Shown here: positions 45,685-55,911 of the stretch, piece after piece | How positions within the stretch are numbered: the stretch's first letter is position 1 | Layout: every line of letters starts with the position of its first letter | Source: Verrucomicrobiia bacterium | Lineage (GTDB): Bacteria > Verrucomicrobiota > Verrucomicrobiia > Opitutales > Cerasicoccaceae | Direction: 5' to 3' | DNA length: 64,000 nucleotides | Assembly: GCA_030432235.1 (NCBI GenBank) | Contig: JAUIHT010000005.1 | Location: 62,001-126,000 of the forward strand | Notes under the pieces: model-generated | Seen by the model: the letters and a program-made list of their open reading frames with translations, nothing else | Told to the model about the DNA's origin: nothing | Database searches by the model: none | Program-made: the position numbers and the translations under genes

Positions 45685-46935
45685 TTAAGCATGAACCAGG
45701 GCTTCCAGCGCGGCGACCGCCTCGGCGGGGCCGTTCTCCTGGGCGAGGATAGCGGCGCACTCGCGGGCGCGCTGTGCAAAGACGGGCTCGGTGGTGAGCC
45801 TGTGGATGAGTCGCGGCGCCTGCTTTGGCCATCCCTTGGGGCTGGCGCGCAGGCCCACGCCGAGCCGCTGGACCTGCGAGGCCCAGAAGTTCTGGTCGGC
45901 AATCTGGGGCGCGACCAGTTGCGGCACTCCGGCGTGGAGCGCGCTGGCGGTGGTCCCGGCGCCGCCGTGATGCATCACGACCGAGGCATGGCGGAAGAGC
46001 TGGTCGTGGCTGCATTTTTTAACGATCAGCACCCAATCCGACTCATCAGCCACTTTGAAATTTGCCCAGCCAGCCTGCAGGATGATTTTCCTGTCGCGAG
46101 GCCAGTTTTCCAGGAAGGAATCCATTGCCTCCTGCGCCTTGTCCCAGGTAACGCTGCCAAAGGTGACGACAGGCACGCGTTCGCCGCCGGTGAAGTGTTG
46201 CAGCGTCTTTTCGAATTCCGCATCGTCGGGTGCCTGGTGGCGTAAATAGCCGGTGAACTTGAACACGGACGGCAACTCGGCATTGGCGGGCTTCATGAGG
46301 GCGGGGGAGACCGCCACCAATGCGAGGGGCGCGGGATTCCAGCAAAACCCCTTCTGCATGGGCAGTCCGGCCCGGCGCAGGCCGTCGCCAAGCTCTTTCT
46401 CCATCACACCGTCGAGAACACCCTGGCTGACGTTCCACCAGAGCCGGTTCCAAGCCCGGCGGAGGCCGGTGGGGAGGAAATTCAGCGCCGGAAAGGGGTC
46501 GGGCGGATAGTCCTGCGAGGCGACCATATTATGACAGAAGCTGACCACGGCGAACTTCGCCCCGTGCTTGTCTGCCAGACCGCGAAAGCTGGGGAACAGG
46601 TAGGAGCCGACGAGGAGATCGGCATTAGCCAGATACTCATCGAGGATGCGCAGGTTGTCATCGATGTGCGGGCGGGCGTTACCGTAGATAAAGTGCAGTT
46701 GCCGCAACGGCGTCCCGGCGCGATGAAGCGTCCGCATGGCGTTGGCAAACTCTTCCGCGCCCCAGTCGTAGGGTGGCAGCGGCAAGAAGTTTATCCCGGC
46801 GGCCTCGATGTCTTCCTTGAAAAAAGGCGTGGTGGCAAAAGTAAGCTCGTGCCCGGCATCGCGCAAGGCACGGCCCAGAGCAATCATCGGAACGATGTCC
46901 CCGGTCGAGCCATGACTGGTCAGCAGCACGTGCAT
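45685..46935 (-). CDS. Family 1 glycosyltransferase (UDP-glucosyltransferase-like)
   Basis: A 416-residue GT-B enzyme. The N-terminus (MHVLLTSHGSTGDIVPMIALG) and the C-terminal nucleotide-sugar motif (HHGGAGTTASALHAGVPQLVAPQIADQNFWA) place it with GT1 enzymes that glucosylate sterols, macrolides or other lipids. The acceptor here is unknown. It heads a minus-strand unit with vanZ-like and ligA genes. Its leader contains four ACGCTGA-type heptamers, and the divergent nnr gene has related units before its own start. Confidence 0.88.
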   Translation of the reverse strand: MHVLLTSHGSTGDIVPMIALGRALRDAGHELTFATTPFFKEDIEAAGINFLPLPPYDWGAEEFANAMRTLHRAGTPLRQLHFIYGNARPHIDDNLRILDEYLANADLLVGSYLFPSFRGLADKHGAKFAVVSFCHNMVASQDYPPDPFPALNFLPTGLRRAWNRLWWNVSQGVLDGVMEKELGDGLRRAGLPMQKGFCWNPAPLALVAVSPALMKPANAELPSVFKFTGYLRHQAPDDAEFEKTLQHFTGGERVPVVTFGSVTWDKAQEAMDSFLENWPRDRKIILQAGWANFKVADESDWVLIVKKCSHDQLFRHASVVMHHGGAGTTASALHAGVPQLVAPQIADQNFWASQVQRLGVGLRASPKGWPKQAPRLIHRLTTEPVFAQRARECAAILAQENGPAEAVAALEALVHA

Positions 46936-46942
46936 ATTTTGA

Positions 46943-47082
46943 GCGCTGAACGCTGAACGCTGAACGCTGAGTACTCAAAGCCAAAAGCTTTTTTTGTTTA
47001 CGAGGGTCCAACAATAAGAATAATAGTAATTTGTAATATAAACTGTTTTATCTTTCAGCGTTTAGCACTTAGCGTTAAGCGT
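46943..47082. repeat. Inverted heptamer arrays between divergent genes
   Basis: Four units GCGCTGA, ACGCTGA, ACGCTGA, ACGCTGA (46943-46970) face four units TCAGCGT, TTAGCAC, TTAGCGT, TAAGCGT (47055-47082), inverted around an AT-rich core of about 84 nt. Each arm ends six or seven bases before a start codon: the glycosyltransferase ATG on the left (46935, minus) and the nnr ATG on the right (47089, plus). Confidence 0.8.
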
Positions 47083-47088
47083 TTTCTT

Positions 47089-48621
47089 ATGACCTTCAGC
47101 CATCCCATCCTGACCTGTGACGAGGCGCAGGCTTTCGAAAAGGAACTCCTGCGTGGTGATAGTGCGGCATGGACGGCCATGAGCCGGGCCGGGCGCTCTC
47201 TGGGTCGGGCCGTACTGGCCGATTACGCCGAAATTGGCCGATTCCCGTCGCAGGCGAGCATCCTCGTGCTGCTGGGCAAGGGTCACAATGGCGGGGACGC
47301 GCTCATCGCTGCCGGGGAGATACTCAAGCATTACCCCAAGACCGAGGTGTCCATCCTGCCCGCGCAGCCGGTGGAGGAGTGTCGCACACTGACTCGCAGG
47401 GCCCTGGACGAGCTGCAAAGAACCGGACGCGCTCAGATCGTTACCATGATCAAAGCACTGAATAACCCTTTCACGGTCTGCCTGGATGGAGTGCTGGGGA
47501 TGAATTTCAAGCCGCCCATGAGGGAGCCCTACGGGCAGTTTATCAAATCGATCAACGGGCATGAATACATCGTCCTGCGCGCGGCCGTCGACCTGCCCAG
47601 TGGCATCGGCGACGGCGGTTTTTGCGCGGACTTCACCTACGCGACCGGTATTGCCAAAGCGCCTATTTTTGACTTCGCCCACGCCGCCGAGGTGGGGCGC
47701 GTGCGTTATCTGGACATCGGGTTCTTCGATAGCGGCTATGCTGGGCCGGACTCGGTGGGCGAGAGTGTCCTGCTGCCGGCGGTGCTCGACCCACTGCGGG
47801 GGTTGCGCCCGGCGAACGCGGACAAGCGCACCTTCGGGCATCTGTTCGTCCTGAGCGGCTCGCGCGACATGCCCGGCGCTCTCCTCATGAGCGTGAAGGC
47901 TGCACTGATATCCGGCGTGGGGCTCATCACCGTATTCGTGCCGGAGTCCATTGCGCCTCACTTCGCCGCCGCCGTGCCCGAGGCCATGTGGGTGCCTTTC
48001 CCGGAAACGCCCTCGGGCGGCCTGGCCCTGGAGGGGCGGCACCTCTTGCAAAAGCATGCAGGCAAGGCCACCGCACTGCTGACCGGTTCCGGGCTGGGTC
48101 GCGAGCCGGAGACCCTGCAGCTGGTCAAGGAATGCCTCGGCGGGCTGAATCTGCCCACCGTGGTCGACGCCGATGCGCTCATGCCGGACGTACTACCAGT
48201 CCTGTCACAACGCACGCCGGAGGCCGGACCGGTCATCTTGACACCGCACGCGGGCGAATTCAAGCGCCTGAGCGAACGGGACACGGCAGATTACGACGGC
48301 GCCGCGCTGAAGGCTTTCTGCCGGGCGCACGGGGTGACGACGCTTTTCAAAAGTGCCATCAACCGCATCAGTGACGGCGAGCTAACCGCCAACGCTACCT
48401 TTGGCGGTCCGGTGCTGTCGCGTGGCGGCAGCGGAGACATCCTTGCGGGGCTCTGTGGCGGTCTGCTGGCTCAGCGGCCTGACGACGGCTACACGGTGGG
48501 CTGCATGGCAGCGGCCTGGCATGGGCTGGCGGCCACACGCCTGGCCCGCCAATGCGGCCCGCAGGCGGTCACGACGACCGACCTGTTCGATCACCTTGGC
48601 CCGGTCCTGCGCGATGAGTAA
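47089..48621 (+). CDS. nnr: Bifunctional NAD(P)HX epimerase/dehydratase
   Basis: A 510-residue metabolite-repair enzyme. The N-terminal YjeF domain (about 1-215, LLGKGHNGGDALIAAGEI) epimerises damaged NAD(P)HX, and the C-terminal ribokinase-like domain (about 240-505, with ILTPHAGEFKRLSE and SRGGSGDILAGLCGGLLA) dehydrates the S form using ADP. Fusion of the two activities is the usual bacterial form. The final codons overlap the dprA start by eight bases. The ATG directly follows a heptamer array and no Shine-Dalgarno sequence is visible. Confidence 0.95.
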   Translation: MTFSHPILTCDEAQAFEKELLRGDSAAWTAMSRAGRSLGRAVLADYAEIGRFPSQASILVLLGKGHNGGDALIAAGEILKHYPKTEVSILPAQPVEECRTLTRRALDELQRTGRAQIVTMIKALNNPFTVCLDGVLGMNFKPPMREPYGQFIKSINGHEYIVLRAAVDLPSGIGDGGFCADFTYATGIAKAPIFDFAHAAEVGRVRYLDIGFFDSGYAGPDSVGESVLLPAVLDPLRGLRPANADKRTFGHLFVLSGSRDMPGALLMSVKAALISGVGLITVFVPESIAPHFAAAVPEAMWVPFPETPSGGLALEGRHLLQKHAGKATALLTGSGLGREPETLQLVKECLGGLNLPTVVDADALMPDVLPVLSQRTPEAGPVILTPHAGEFKRLSERDTADYDGAALKAFCRAHGVTTLFKSAINRISDGELTANATFGGPVLSRGGSGDILAGLCGGLLAQRPDDGYTVGCMAAAWHGLAATRLARQCGPQAVTTTDLFDHLGPVLRDE

Positions 48622-49759
48622 GACCGCTGCCGAGTCGCTGACGCCTGCGCAAGCCCTACTGGTGCTCAACGCGCACCCCGGGCTCGGGCCGGTTTCGCGG
48701 CGACGCCTGCTGGAGGCTTTTAATCAGGATGCTATTCAGGTTTTATCCGCATCACGCAGGGACCTGGAGCGCGTGCAGGGCATCGGCGCGAAGGTCTCGC
48801 AGGCAGTTGTGGAATGGCCCAAGGCGGTCAATCTGGAACGCGAAGAGCAACGCTTGGCCAAGCACGGCGCGGTCTTTATCGGGACGAAGGACGACGGCTA
48901 CCCGCCGTTGTTGAAGGAAATCTACGATCCGCCTGTCGGTCTCTATATGAAGGGGCCTGTGCGGCCCAAACTGAAGACTGTTGCGATCGTCGGCACGCGC
49001 CATGCCACCCTTTACGGACAGGGTGTGGCCAAGCGCCTAGGGGCGGACCTGGCGCGGCTTGGCTTTTGCGTGGTCAGTGGGCTGGCTCGTGGCATCGATA
49101 CCGCCGCGCACAAAGGAGCCCTCGAAGCCGACGGCGAAACCGCGGCGGTACTCGGCTGCGGCCTCGATATCGTTTATCCTCCCGACAATCTGGAGCTTTA
49201 CCGTGAGGTTTCCGAGCGAGGCGCACTCATCAGCGAGCTGCCCTTTGGCACGCCGCCGACACGTAACACCTTTCCCATGCGCAATCGACTCATCTCCGGC
49301 ATCTCCCAAGCAGTGGTCGTGGTGGAGTCGGCCGAGAGCGGCGGCAGCATGATTACCGCGCGTTTCGCCGGGGAGCACGGGCGCCACCTGCTGGCCGTCC
49401 CCGGGCGCATCGACCAGGAGACCGCGCGTGGCTGTCACCAACTCATCCGGGACGGTGCGACGTTACTCAGCTCCGTCGACGACCTGTTGCAGGAGCTGAC
49501 CTACGGAGGGCGTCAGGCCGATTTGGATTTGGGAGAAGGCTCCGCCGGCAGGGAACCGCCTGCCAACTGGGACGAGGGCCTTTCGCCGGAGGAACGCGCT
49601 ATTTTGGCGTCGCTCATAGAGGGGGACCGGCTGATGCCGGACAAGATTGCCGAGGTCAGCGGCCTGCCTGTTTCCGCCGTGGCTGCGACACTGCTCATGC
49701 TGGAGCTGAAAAAACGCGTGGCCAAGCACGCCAGCGGCGCCTTCGAGGCGCGGTTTTAG
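48614..49759 (+). CDS. dprA: DNA-processing protein DprA
   Basis: About 381 residues. DprA loads RecA onto incoming single-stranded DNA during natural transformation. The N-terminal SAM-like region has LLVLNAHPGLGPVSRRRLLEAF, the Rossmann core has VAIVGTRHATLYGQGVAKRL, GLARGIDTAAHKGAL and NRLISGISQAVVVVESAESGG, and a C-terminal winged helix (about 320-375) completes the typical arrangement. It starts within the end of nnr, a gene pair common in bacteria, and converges on a HAD phosphatase gene with overlapping stops. Confidence 0.95.
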   Translation: MSKTAAESLTPAQALLVLNAHPGLGPVSRRRLLEAFNQDAIQVLSASRRDLERVQGIGAKVSQAVVEWPKAVNLEREEQRLAKHGAVFIGTKDDGYPPLLKEIYDPPVGLYMKGPVRPKLKTVAIVGTRHATLYGQGVAKRLGADLARLGFCVVSGLARGIDTAAHKGALEADGETAAVLGCGLDIVYPPDNLELYREVSERGALISELPFGTPPTRNTFPMRNRLISGISQAVVVVESAESGGSMITARFAGEHGRHLLAVPGRIDQETARGCHQLIRDGATLLSSVDDLLQELTYGGRQADLDLGEGSAGREPPANWDEGLSPEERAILASLIEGDRLMPDKIAEVSGLPVSAVAATLLMLELKKRVAKHASGAFEARF

Positions 49760-50400
49760 CCGAGAAACTCCCGTACTTCAGCCAGATTGGCCACGAGGGG
49801 GCAGCCGGCTCCCTGTAAACGCTCCGTGGACTGATGGCCGCCGCTGACGAGTAGGCAATCCGCCCCGATGGCCTCGGCGACCTCGGCATCGTGCAGGGTG
49901 TCGCCGATGAGCAGGACCTCGTGCGGCTGATGGGGCAGGGTGGTGGCATGGTTGACGCCGTTGACCACCTTGCTGGCGGCGTAGATGTTATCCAGGCCGA
50001 TGAGTTTGTCGAAGTAGGCGCGCAGGCCGTAGGCGTCCACGACGGCCTCCAAGGACTGCTGGTGATGAGCCGAGAGGATCACCTGCTCGACCTTGGCGGC
50101 GTGGAGATCGTGTAAAAGCTCCGGCACGCCGTTGTGCAGTTTGCCTTCCATGGCACGCTCGGTGATGCCTGCAATGAACTCGTGGCTGACGCTTTCAAAG
50201 GTGTCGTCCGCTCCGAATCCGAGGAACTCATAATAGCGCCGGACGGGGAAATCGAAGTGCTCACGGTAGGTCTCGACGGAGATTTCCTCCATGCGGCGAT
50301 GCCGCAGGATGCCGTTCATGATGTCCACACACAGCCAGGCGTCGTCCAGCAGCGTGCCGTTCCAATCCCAGATAATATGCTTGTAGCGCGGGGAGGCCAT
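49756..50400 (-). CDS. HAD-family hydrolase
   Basis: About 214 residues of the Gph/PGP-like subfamily. Motif I is DWNGTLLDD with nucleophile D12; the residue two positions later is Asn14 rather than the usual Asp, as in a recognised DWNGT subgroup. Motif II (ILSAHHQQS), the lysine region (ASKVVNG) and motif III (VLLIGDTLHDAEVA) are intact. The substrate may be phosphoglycolate or another small phosphate ester. The start at 50400 places motif I at the family's usual position. Its stop overlaps the dprA stop. Confidence 0.85.
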   Translation of the reverse strand: MASPRYKHIIWDWNGTLLDDAWLCVDIMNGILRHRRMEEISVETYREHFDFPVRRYYEFLGFGADDTFESVSHEFIAGITERAMEGKLHNGVPELLHDLHAAKVEQVILSAHHQQSLEAVVDAYGLRAYFDKLIGLDNIYAASKVVNGVNHATTLPHQPHEVLLIGDTLHDAEVAEAIGADCLLVSGGHQSTERLQGAGCPLVANLAEVREFLG

Positions 50401-50574
50401 AAAGATGCAAACTGGACCAATGCAGGATTCCTGCAAGACTTCAGCAGGAAAATTAATCCGTGCTTTGATAGTGAATAAGTCATTGCACTGGAGAGGACAA
50501 CCGTCCTAAAGTTTTCGTTTAATTGCATGGCGTGTGGCCACCCTGGCCCGGCCCCTAACCGAAACTGCACGTTT

Positions 50575-51036
50575 ATGGACCTCAAGGAAATCAAGCAGAT
50601 TGTCGATTTGATGAAGCGCTCCGGCCTGACGGAGTTTTCTATTGAAGAAAAAGATTTAAAACTGCGCCTCTGCCGCGAGGCGGATAAAGCTGCCGCCCCG
50701 GCGGTGCACATGACCCCGGCGCCTCTGCCGATGGCTCCGGCTCCCGCGGCTGCCCCCTCGGCCGCTCCGGCGGCGGAGAAGAAAGCGCCCGAGGCCACCG
50801 GCCCGGTTATTAAATCGCCCATGGTCGGCACCTTCTATCGCGCACCGTCTCCGGACAGCAAGCCGTTCGCGGATGTCGGAACCAAGGTGCAGCCCGACAT
50901 GGTGGTGTGCATCATCGAAGCCATGAAGGTGATGAACGAAATCCAGTCCGAGATCGGTGGTACCGTAGTGGAAATCCTCGTCGAAAACGGCGAGGCCGTG
51001 GAATATGGTCAACCGCTCTTCCGCCTGAAGGCCTGA
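50575..51036 (+). CDS. accB: Biotin carboxyl carrier protein of acetyl-CoA carboxylase
   Basis: About 153 residues. An N-terminal helical segment ([27 protein letters not shown]) precedes an Ala/Pro-rich linker (about 38-75) and the biotinyl domain, with the modified lysine K118 in the EAMKVMNEI motif. It carries CO2 between AccC and the carboxyltransferase in fatty-acid synthesis. accC follows 52 nt downstream. The in-frame ATG at 50527 is rejected because it adds residues not seen in the family. Confidence 0.96.
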   Translation: MDLKEIKQIVDLMKRSGLTEFSIEEKDLKLRLCREADKAAAPAVHMTPAPLPMAPAPAAAPSAAPAAEKKAPEATGPVIKSPMVGTFYRAPSPDSKPFADVGTKVQPDMVVCIIEAMKVMNEIQSEIGGTVVEILVENGEAVEYGQPLFRLKA

Positions 51037-51088
51037 GCTTTAATCCAGAGCATCTTTTGCCACGGGCAACCTGTGGCCATACCTTGAC

Positions 51089-52462
<1,374 letters not shown>

Positions 52463-52545
52463 CACGGCCATTTTCCTCTTTTCATTGAGTGCCATGACGG
52501 TACACTCTGTTTTCGAACTAATCCGTAACTTCTTCATCACGTACC

Positions 52546-53007
52546 ATGCCTTCCAAAAAATCCACCAGCGACGACACTCCTGACGCGCACACCATTCCCA
52601 CGCCCACCGAGGACGGTGATTCCGTGGACAGCATCCGTATTGCCGATTCCGTCGTGGCCAGCATTGTCAAGATGGCCTGCCTCGAAGTGGATGGCGTCTA
52701 CTCCGTTGGCGGTTCCGGCGACGGCTTTTGGGAAAACATGACCGGCAAAAAGCCCGGCCGTGGCGTCGTGGTCGAGCTCGACGAAGCGGAAAACTACGTC
52801 ATCGAAGTTCACCTGGAGATGCGCTTTGGCGTGGAGTTGGCCAAGACCGCCATGCAGGTTCAGCAGAACGTGCGCGACCAGGTTTCCCGTATGACCATGA
52901 AGGGCGTAGCCAAGGTGGAAGTCATCATCGATGGCGTCCGTCTGGAGGCTGAAAAAAAGCCCGACGATGAAAGTGCACCCGCTTGGGAACATCCCCACAC
53001 TGATTAA
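52546..53007 (+). CDS. Asp23/Gls24 (YqhY-like) protein
   Basis: A 153-residue cytoplasmic protein of the Asp23 family. The core (SIRIADSVVASIVKMACLEVDGVYSVGG ... VVELDEAENYVIEVHLEMRFGVELAKTAMQVQQNVRDQV) is characteristic. In Bacillus the family member YqhY lies beside accB-accC and its loss perturbs acetyl-CoA carboxylase, so the neighbourhood here is meaningful. Its stop overlaps the start of a membrane-anchored relative (TAATG), a Gls24-AmaP type pair. Confidence 0.88.
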   Translation: MPSKKSTSDDTPDAHTIPTPTEDGDSVDSIRIADSVVASIVKMACLEVDGVYSVGGSGDGFWENMTGKKPGRGVVVELDEAENYVIEVHLEMRFGVELAKTAMQVQQNVRDQVSRMTMKGVAKVEVIIDGVRLEAEKKPDDESAPAWEHPHTD

Positions 53008-53786
53008 TGGTTCTCGCTAGCCTGCAGTCCTTCTACGATCAGTTCACCACGGAAGTAGTGAACCAGTCGTGGTTTTATCCTCTGCTTATCGCAGTCGGTA
53101 TTCTTCTGGCCGTTTTTTTTATCGCGCGCCTGCGCAAGCCCAAGAGCCTGCGTGTCTACCGTGACGAAAGCGGCAACGCCTCCGTCACGCGCAAGGCCCT
53201 GAACGACCTCGTGCATCTGGCCTGCGCGAAAATCGACACGGCATCCAAGCCGAAAATCGAGATTAAGCCCAACCGGGGCCGTCTCGACATGACCATCAAG
53301 ATAAAGCTCTACGAAGGCCAGCGCCTCAACGAGCTGCGTGACAAGCTGCGGCGCAGTGTGATCAAGACCTTTGAGGAAAATCATGGCATCCGCCTCGGCG
53401 ACATTAACGTCATGGTCATCGGTTTCAAAAAAGGCGGGAGCGATAACGAGCCCGTGGAGGACTCAAAGCCTATTTTTAAAGACGCTGAGGAGGATGAGCC
53501 CAAGCCGGACCGCGAGTCGGATAAGCCCGACATTACCACAGTGGCAGCCCTCGGTGGCGGCATAGGCACGGATAATCTTTCCCCCACCAACGCTCCGGCA
53601 GTGGCACCGGTTGAGGAAGACGAGCTTGCTCCGGCTCCCGAGGAGGAGCCCACGAAGAAATCCTTTTTCTCCTGGGGCAAAAAGAAAAACGAGCCGGGAG
53701 AACCGCCCGACGACGAGTTTCTCGAAGAAGAGGATGACGAAGGCAAGCCCGGTGAAGAGGGTTTCTTCGATAGCGACAAAAAGTAG
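53007..53786 (+). CDS. AmaP-like membrane anchor of the Asp23 protein
   Basis: A 259-residue protein. One membrane helix (FYPLLIAVGILLAVFFIARL, about 23-42) precedes an alkaline-shock-like domain (about 50-140, with NASVTRKALNDLVHLA and NELRDKLRRSVIKTFEENHGIRL) and a long acidic, proline-rich tail (about 150-259). In staphylococci AmaP tethers Asp23 to the membrane; the overlapping gene order supports the same job here. The tail of clustered Glu and Lys is unlike the Gram-positive protein. Confidence 0.75.
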   Translation: MVLASLQSFYDQFTTEVVNQSWFYPLLIAVGILLAVFFIARLRKPKSLRVYRDESGNASVTRKALNDLVHLACAKIDTASKPKIEIKPNRGRLDMTIKIKLYEGQRLNELRDKLRRSVIKTFEENHGIRLGDINVMVIGFKKGGSDNEPVEDSKPIFKDAEEDEPKPDRESDKPDITTVAALGGGIGTDNLSPTNAPAVAPVEEDELAPAPEEEPTKKSFFSWGKKKNEPGEPPDDEFLEEEDDEGKPGEEGFFDSDKK

Positions 53787-53791
53787 GCGCC

Positions 53792-54412
53792 ATGTTTGCC
53801 CAGTGTCGCGTCTACGGCATTCTCGATACCGGTTACGTACCGCCTGAACGCCTAAAAGAGAAGTGCCGCGCTTTATTGGCCGGTGGTGCGGGCATCGTGC
53901 AGCTACGCGCCAAAAAGGAATCGCCCGCTCAGCGTCGCGATATTCTCTCGCAGATTTTTCCGCTCTTTGAGGACAGTTCCGTACCGCTCATTCTCAACGA
54001 CGATTTGGAAACCGCGCTTGCCTTTCCGCGCGTCGGATTGCATGTCGGCCAGGATGACCTCCCGGTGGCCCAAGCCCGTGCGGCTCTCGGACCTGAGCGC
54101 ATCCTCGGCCTCTCCACGCACTCACCCGCTCAGGCGCAGGGCGCTATCGCGCAGGCGGACCTGCTGGATTATTTCGCCGTTGGACCGGTCTTCGCCACGC
54201 CAACCAAGCCTGACTACACGCCGGTCGGCCTCGAGCTGGTCAAATACGTTGCGGGCCTAAATCCGCCGCTGCCGTGGTTTTGCATCGGTGGCGTCAAACG
54301 TGAGAATGCCACCGAGGTTATCGCCGCCGGAGCGCAGGGCCTCGTTGCCGTTTCCGACATCCTTCTGGCCGACGACACCGCCGAGGCAGTACGCCGGTTG
54401 GCTGACGCATGA
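53792..54412 (+). CDS. thiE: Thiamine phosphate synthase
   Basis: A 206-residue TIM barrel that joins HMP-pyrophosphate and thiazole phosphate to give thiamine phosphate. Motifs seen are IVQLRAKKES, VPLILNDD, RVGLHVGQDDLPVAQAR, GLSTHSP and FAVGPVFATPTKPDY. The catalytic and phosphate-binding segments are intact. It begins five bases after the AmaP-like gene, so it probably shares its transcript. yjbQ, which can have the same activity, follows about 100 nt downstream. Confidence 0.95.
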   Translation: MFAQCRVYGILDTGYVPPERLKEKCRALLAGGAGIVQLRAKKESPAQRRDILSQIFPLFEDSSVPLILNDDLETALAFPRVGLHVGQDDLPVAQARAALGPERILGLSTHSPAQAQGAIAQADLLDYFAVGPVFATPTKPDYTPVGLELVKYVAGLNPPLPWFCIGGVKRENATEVIAAGAQGLVAVSDILLADDTAEAVRRLADA

Positions 54413-54438
54413 CCTGGGGCTACGCGCCCCAGACCCGC

Positions 54439-54461
54439 GGTGCGTGACCGCACAGGACAAT
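54439..54461. repeat. Dispersed 23-nt repeat, copy 2
   Basis: This copy differs at one base from the one at 27552-27574. It follows a perfect hairpin CTGGGGC-TACGC-GCCCCAG (54413-54431) just after the thiE stop. A T-rich stretch at 54462-54470 makes a terminator role for the region possible. Confidence 0.6.
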
Positions 54462-54475
54462 ATTTTTGTTAAAAA

Positions 54476-54505
54476 TTCCGTGTCTTTCCGTGTCTTCCGT
54501 GGTTT
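54476..54505. repeat. Ten-nt tandem repeat before yjbQ
   Basis: Three units of the type TCCGTGTCTT follow each other with a 10-nt period, ending about ten bases before the yjbQ start codon at 54516. A GGTTTCAATGAAACC palindrome (54501-54515) directly abuts the ATG. Confidence 0.6.
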
Positions 54506-54515
54506 CAATGAAACC

Positions 54516-54935
54516 ATGGCCGTCTTTACCAAAACCATCAGCATCCACACACGGGGGCAGGGCACCTACGAGTTCACAGATCACGTCGCGCAAGCCCTGA
54601 ACGAAAGCGGGCTGGGAGAGGGCACCGTGACCGCCTTCTGCCGTCACACCAGTTGCAGTCTGGTCATTATGGAGAACGCCGATCCCTCCGCGCGGGATGA
54701 TTTGCACTATTTCATGGATAAACTAGTGCCCGACGACGACCCCAACTACACGCACACGCTCGAAGGCCCCGACGACATGACCAGCCACATCAAGATGGCG
54801 CTAACCCGTACCAGCGAGGTCGTGCCGTTCGCCCAGGGGCGGCTGCTACTCGGCACTTGGCAGGGCCTCTTCCTCTGGGAGCATCGCGACGCCCCGCACA
54901 CCCGCCAAATCGTGCTCAGCTTCCTGGGCGAATGA
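54516..54935 (+). CDS. yjbQ: YjbQ-type secondary thiamine-phosphate synthase (UPF0047)
   Basis: About 139 residues of the UPF0047/YjbQ family. Conserved segments are TVTAFCRHTSCSLVIMENADPSA, FMDKLVPDD, SHIKMALTR and VVPFAQGRLLLGTWQGLFLWEHRD. The family has been reported to show thiamine-phosphate-synthase activity in enteric bacteria, so its place right after thiE is suggestive. It is cytoplasmic. The start is set by the family N-terminus (MAVFTKTISIHT); longer readings would translate the upstream repeat. Confidence 0.9.
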   Translation: MAVFTKTISIHTRGQGTYEFTDHVAQALNESGLGEGTVTAFCRHTSCSLVIMENADPSARDDLHYFMDKLVPDDDPNYTHTLEGPDDMTSHIKMALTRTSEVVPFAQGRLLLGTWQGLFLWEHRDAPHTRQIVLSFLGE

Positions 54936-55016
54936 TATTTTCCCATCGGGACGCATGTATGCCCGTCGCAGACTTGACTCTGGCTCGCGTGTGCCGATCT
55001 TGTTACGCACCGAATC

Positions 55017-55910
55017 ATGCGCTTCAAGGTCACGCATACCACTCATTACCGCTACCGGCAGCCGGCCTCCGAGTCGTTTGCGGAGCTGCGCGTGTGGCCG
55101 CAGGACACCCCGACGCAGAAGGTGCTGAGCCGCCAGCTCGAGGTTGAGCCCGAGGTGCCGGTGGACAGCTACACGGATTACTTCGGTAATCTGGTCGAGT
55201 TTTTCTCCGTGCCCTTCCGTCACAACGCGCTGTCCATCCACGCCACGGCGGAGGTAAAAACCTTTCCGGGGCCGGACCTCAGTGCGGTGTTGGCCACCCC
55301 CTTGGGCGAGGCACGCCAGATTTTCAACAGCCATGTCTACAAGATATTCGATTTCCTGCAGGCCACGGAAAAGGTACCGCTGCGCGACCTGGAACTGCCT
55401 GACGGCAAGCGCTTCTTCCGCGAGGCCGACGGCATTGGCGAGTGCCTGCTGCGGCTGAATGGCTGGATTTACAAGACCTACAAGTATGTCCCCGGCGCGA
55501 CGGACATCTCCACGCCTCTGCCCCAGGTATTGCAAATGAAGAAGGGCGTCTGCCAGGACTTCGCTCACCTGATGCTGGCTATCCTGCGCTATAGCGGCCT
55601 GCCTGCCCGTTACGTGAGCGGCTATATCGAGGCCTATGACCCGGAGAAGTCCGACGACAAGCTCGTCGGCGCGGCGGCCAGCCACGCCTGGGTGGAGGCG
55701 CTTCTGCCCGGAGGCTACTGGTGGGGGCTCGACCCGACCAACAACCAGGTCGTAGGCGAGCGCCACGTGAAGGTGGCCGCCGGTCGTGACTACGACGACG
55801 TTGCGCCGATGCGCGGCACCTACAAGGGCGCACAGGACCAGCGCCTGCAGGTTCTGGTCAGCCTCAAGCGCCGCAAGCAAACGACGAAGCAGCCCAAAGT
55901 GACCGCCTGA
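55017..55910 (+). CDS. Transglutaminase-like protein 1
   Basis: A 297-residue cytoplasmic protein. The N-terminal bacterial transglutaminase-like domain starts MRFKVTHTTHYRYRQPASESF. The core has the Cys-His-Asp triad: C179 (GVCQDFAHL), H223 (ASHAWVEALLPGG) and D239 (GLDPTNN). Such proteins may be cysteine proteases, amidases or transglutaminases; no reaction is established for this subgroup. It converges with the nuclease fusion gene. A second transglutaminase lies 1.6 kb downstream. Confidence 0.9.
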   Translation: MRFKVTHTTHYRYRQPASESFAELRVWPQDTPTQKVLSRQLEVEPEVPVDSYTDYFGNLVEFFSVPFRHNALSIHATAEVKTFPGPDLSAVLATPLGEARQIFNSHVYKIFDFLQATEKVPLRDLELPDGKRFFREADGIGECLLRLNGWIYKTYKYVPGATDISTPLPQVLQMKKGVCQDFAHLMLAILRYSGLPARYVSGYIEAYDPEKSDDKLVGAAASHAWVEALLPGGYWWGLDPTNNQVVGERHVKVAAGRDYDDVAPMRGTYKGAQDQRLQVLVSLKRRKQTTKQPKVTA

Positions 55911-55911
55911 C

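Noticed and set aside
49756-50400. An inactive HAD protein because of Asn14 in motif I
   Set aside because: DWNGT is a recurring variant in this subfamily and the other motifs are intact, so loss of activity cannot be claimed.
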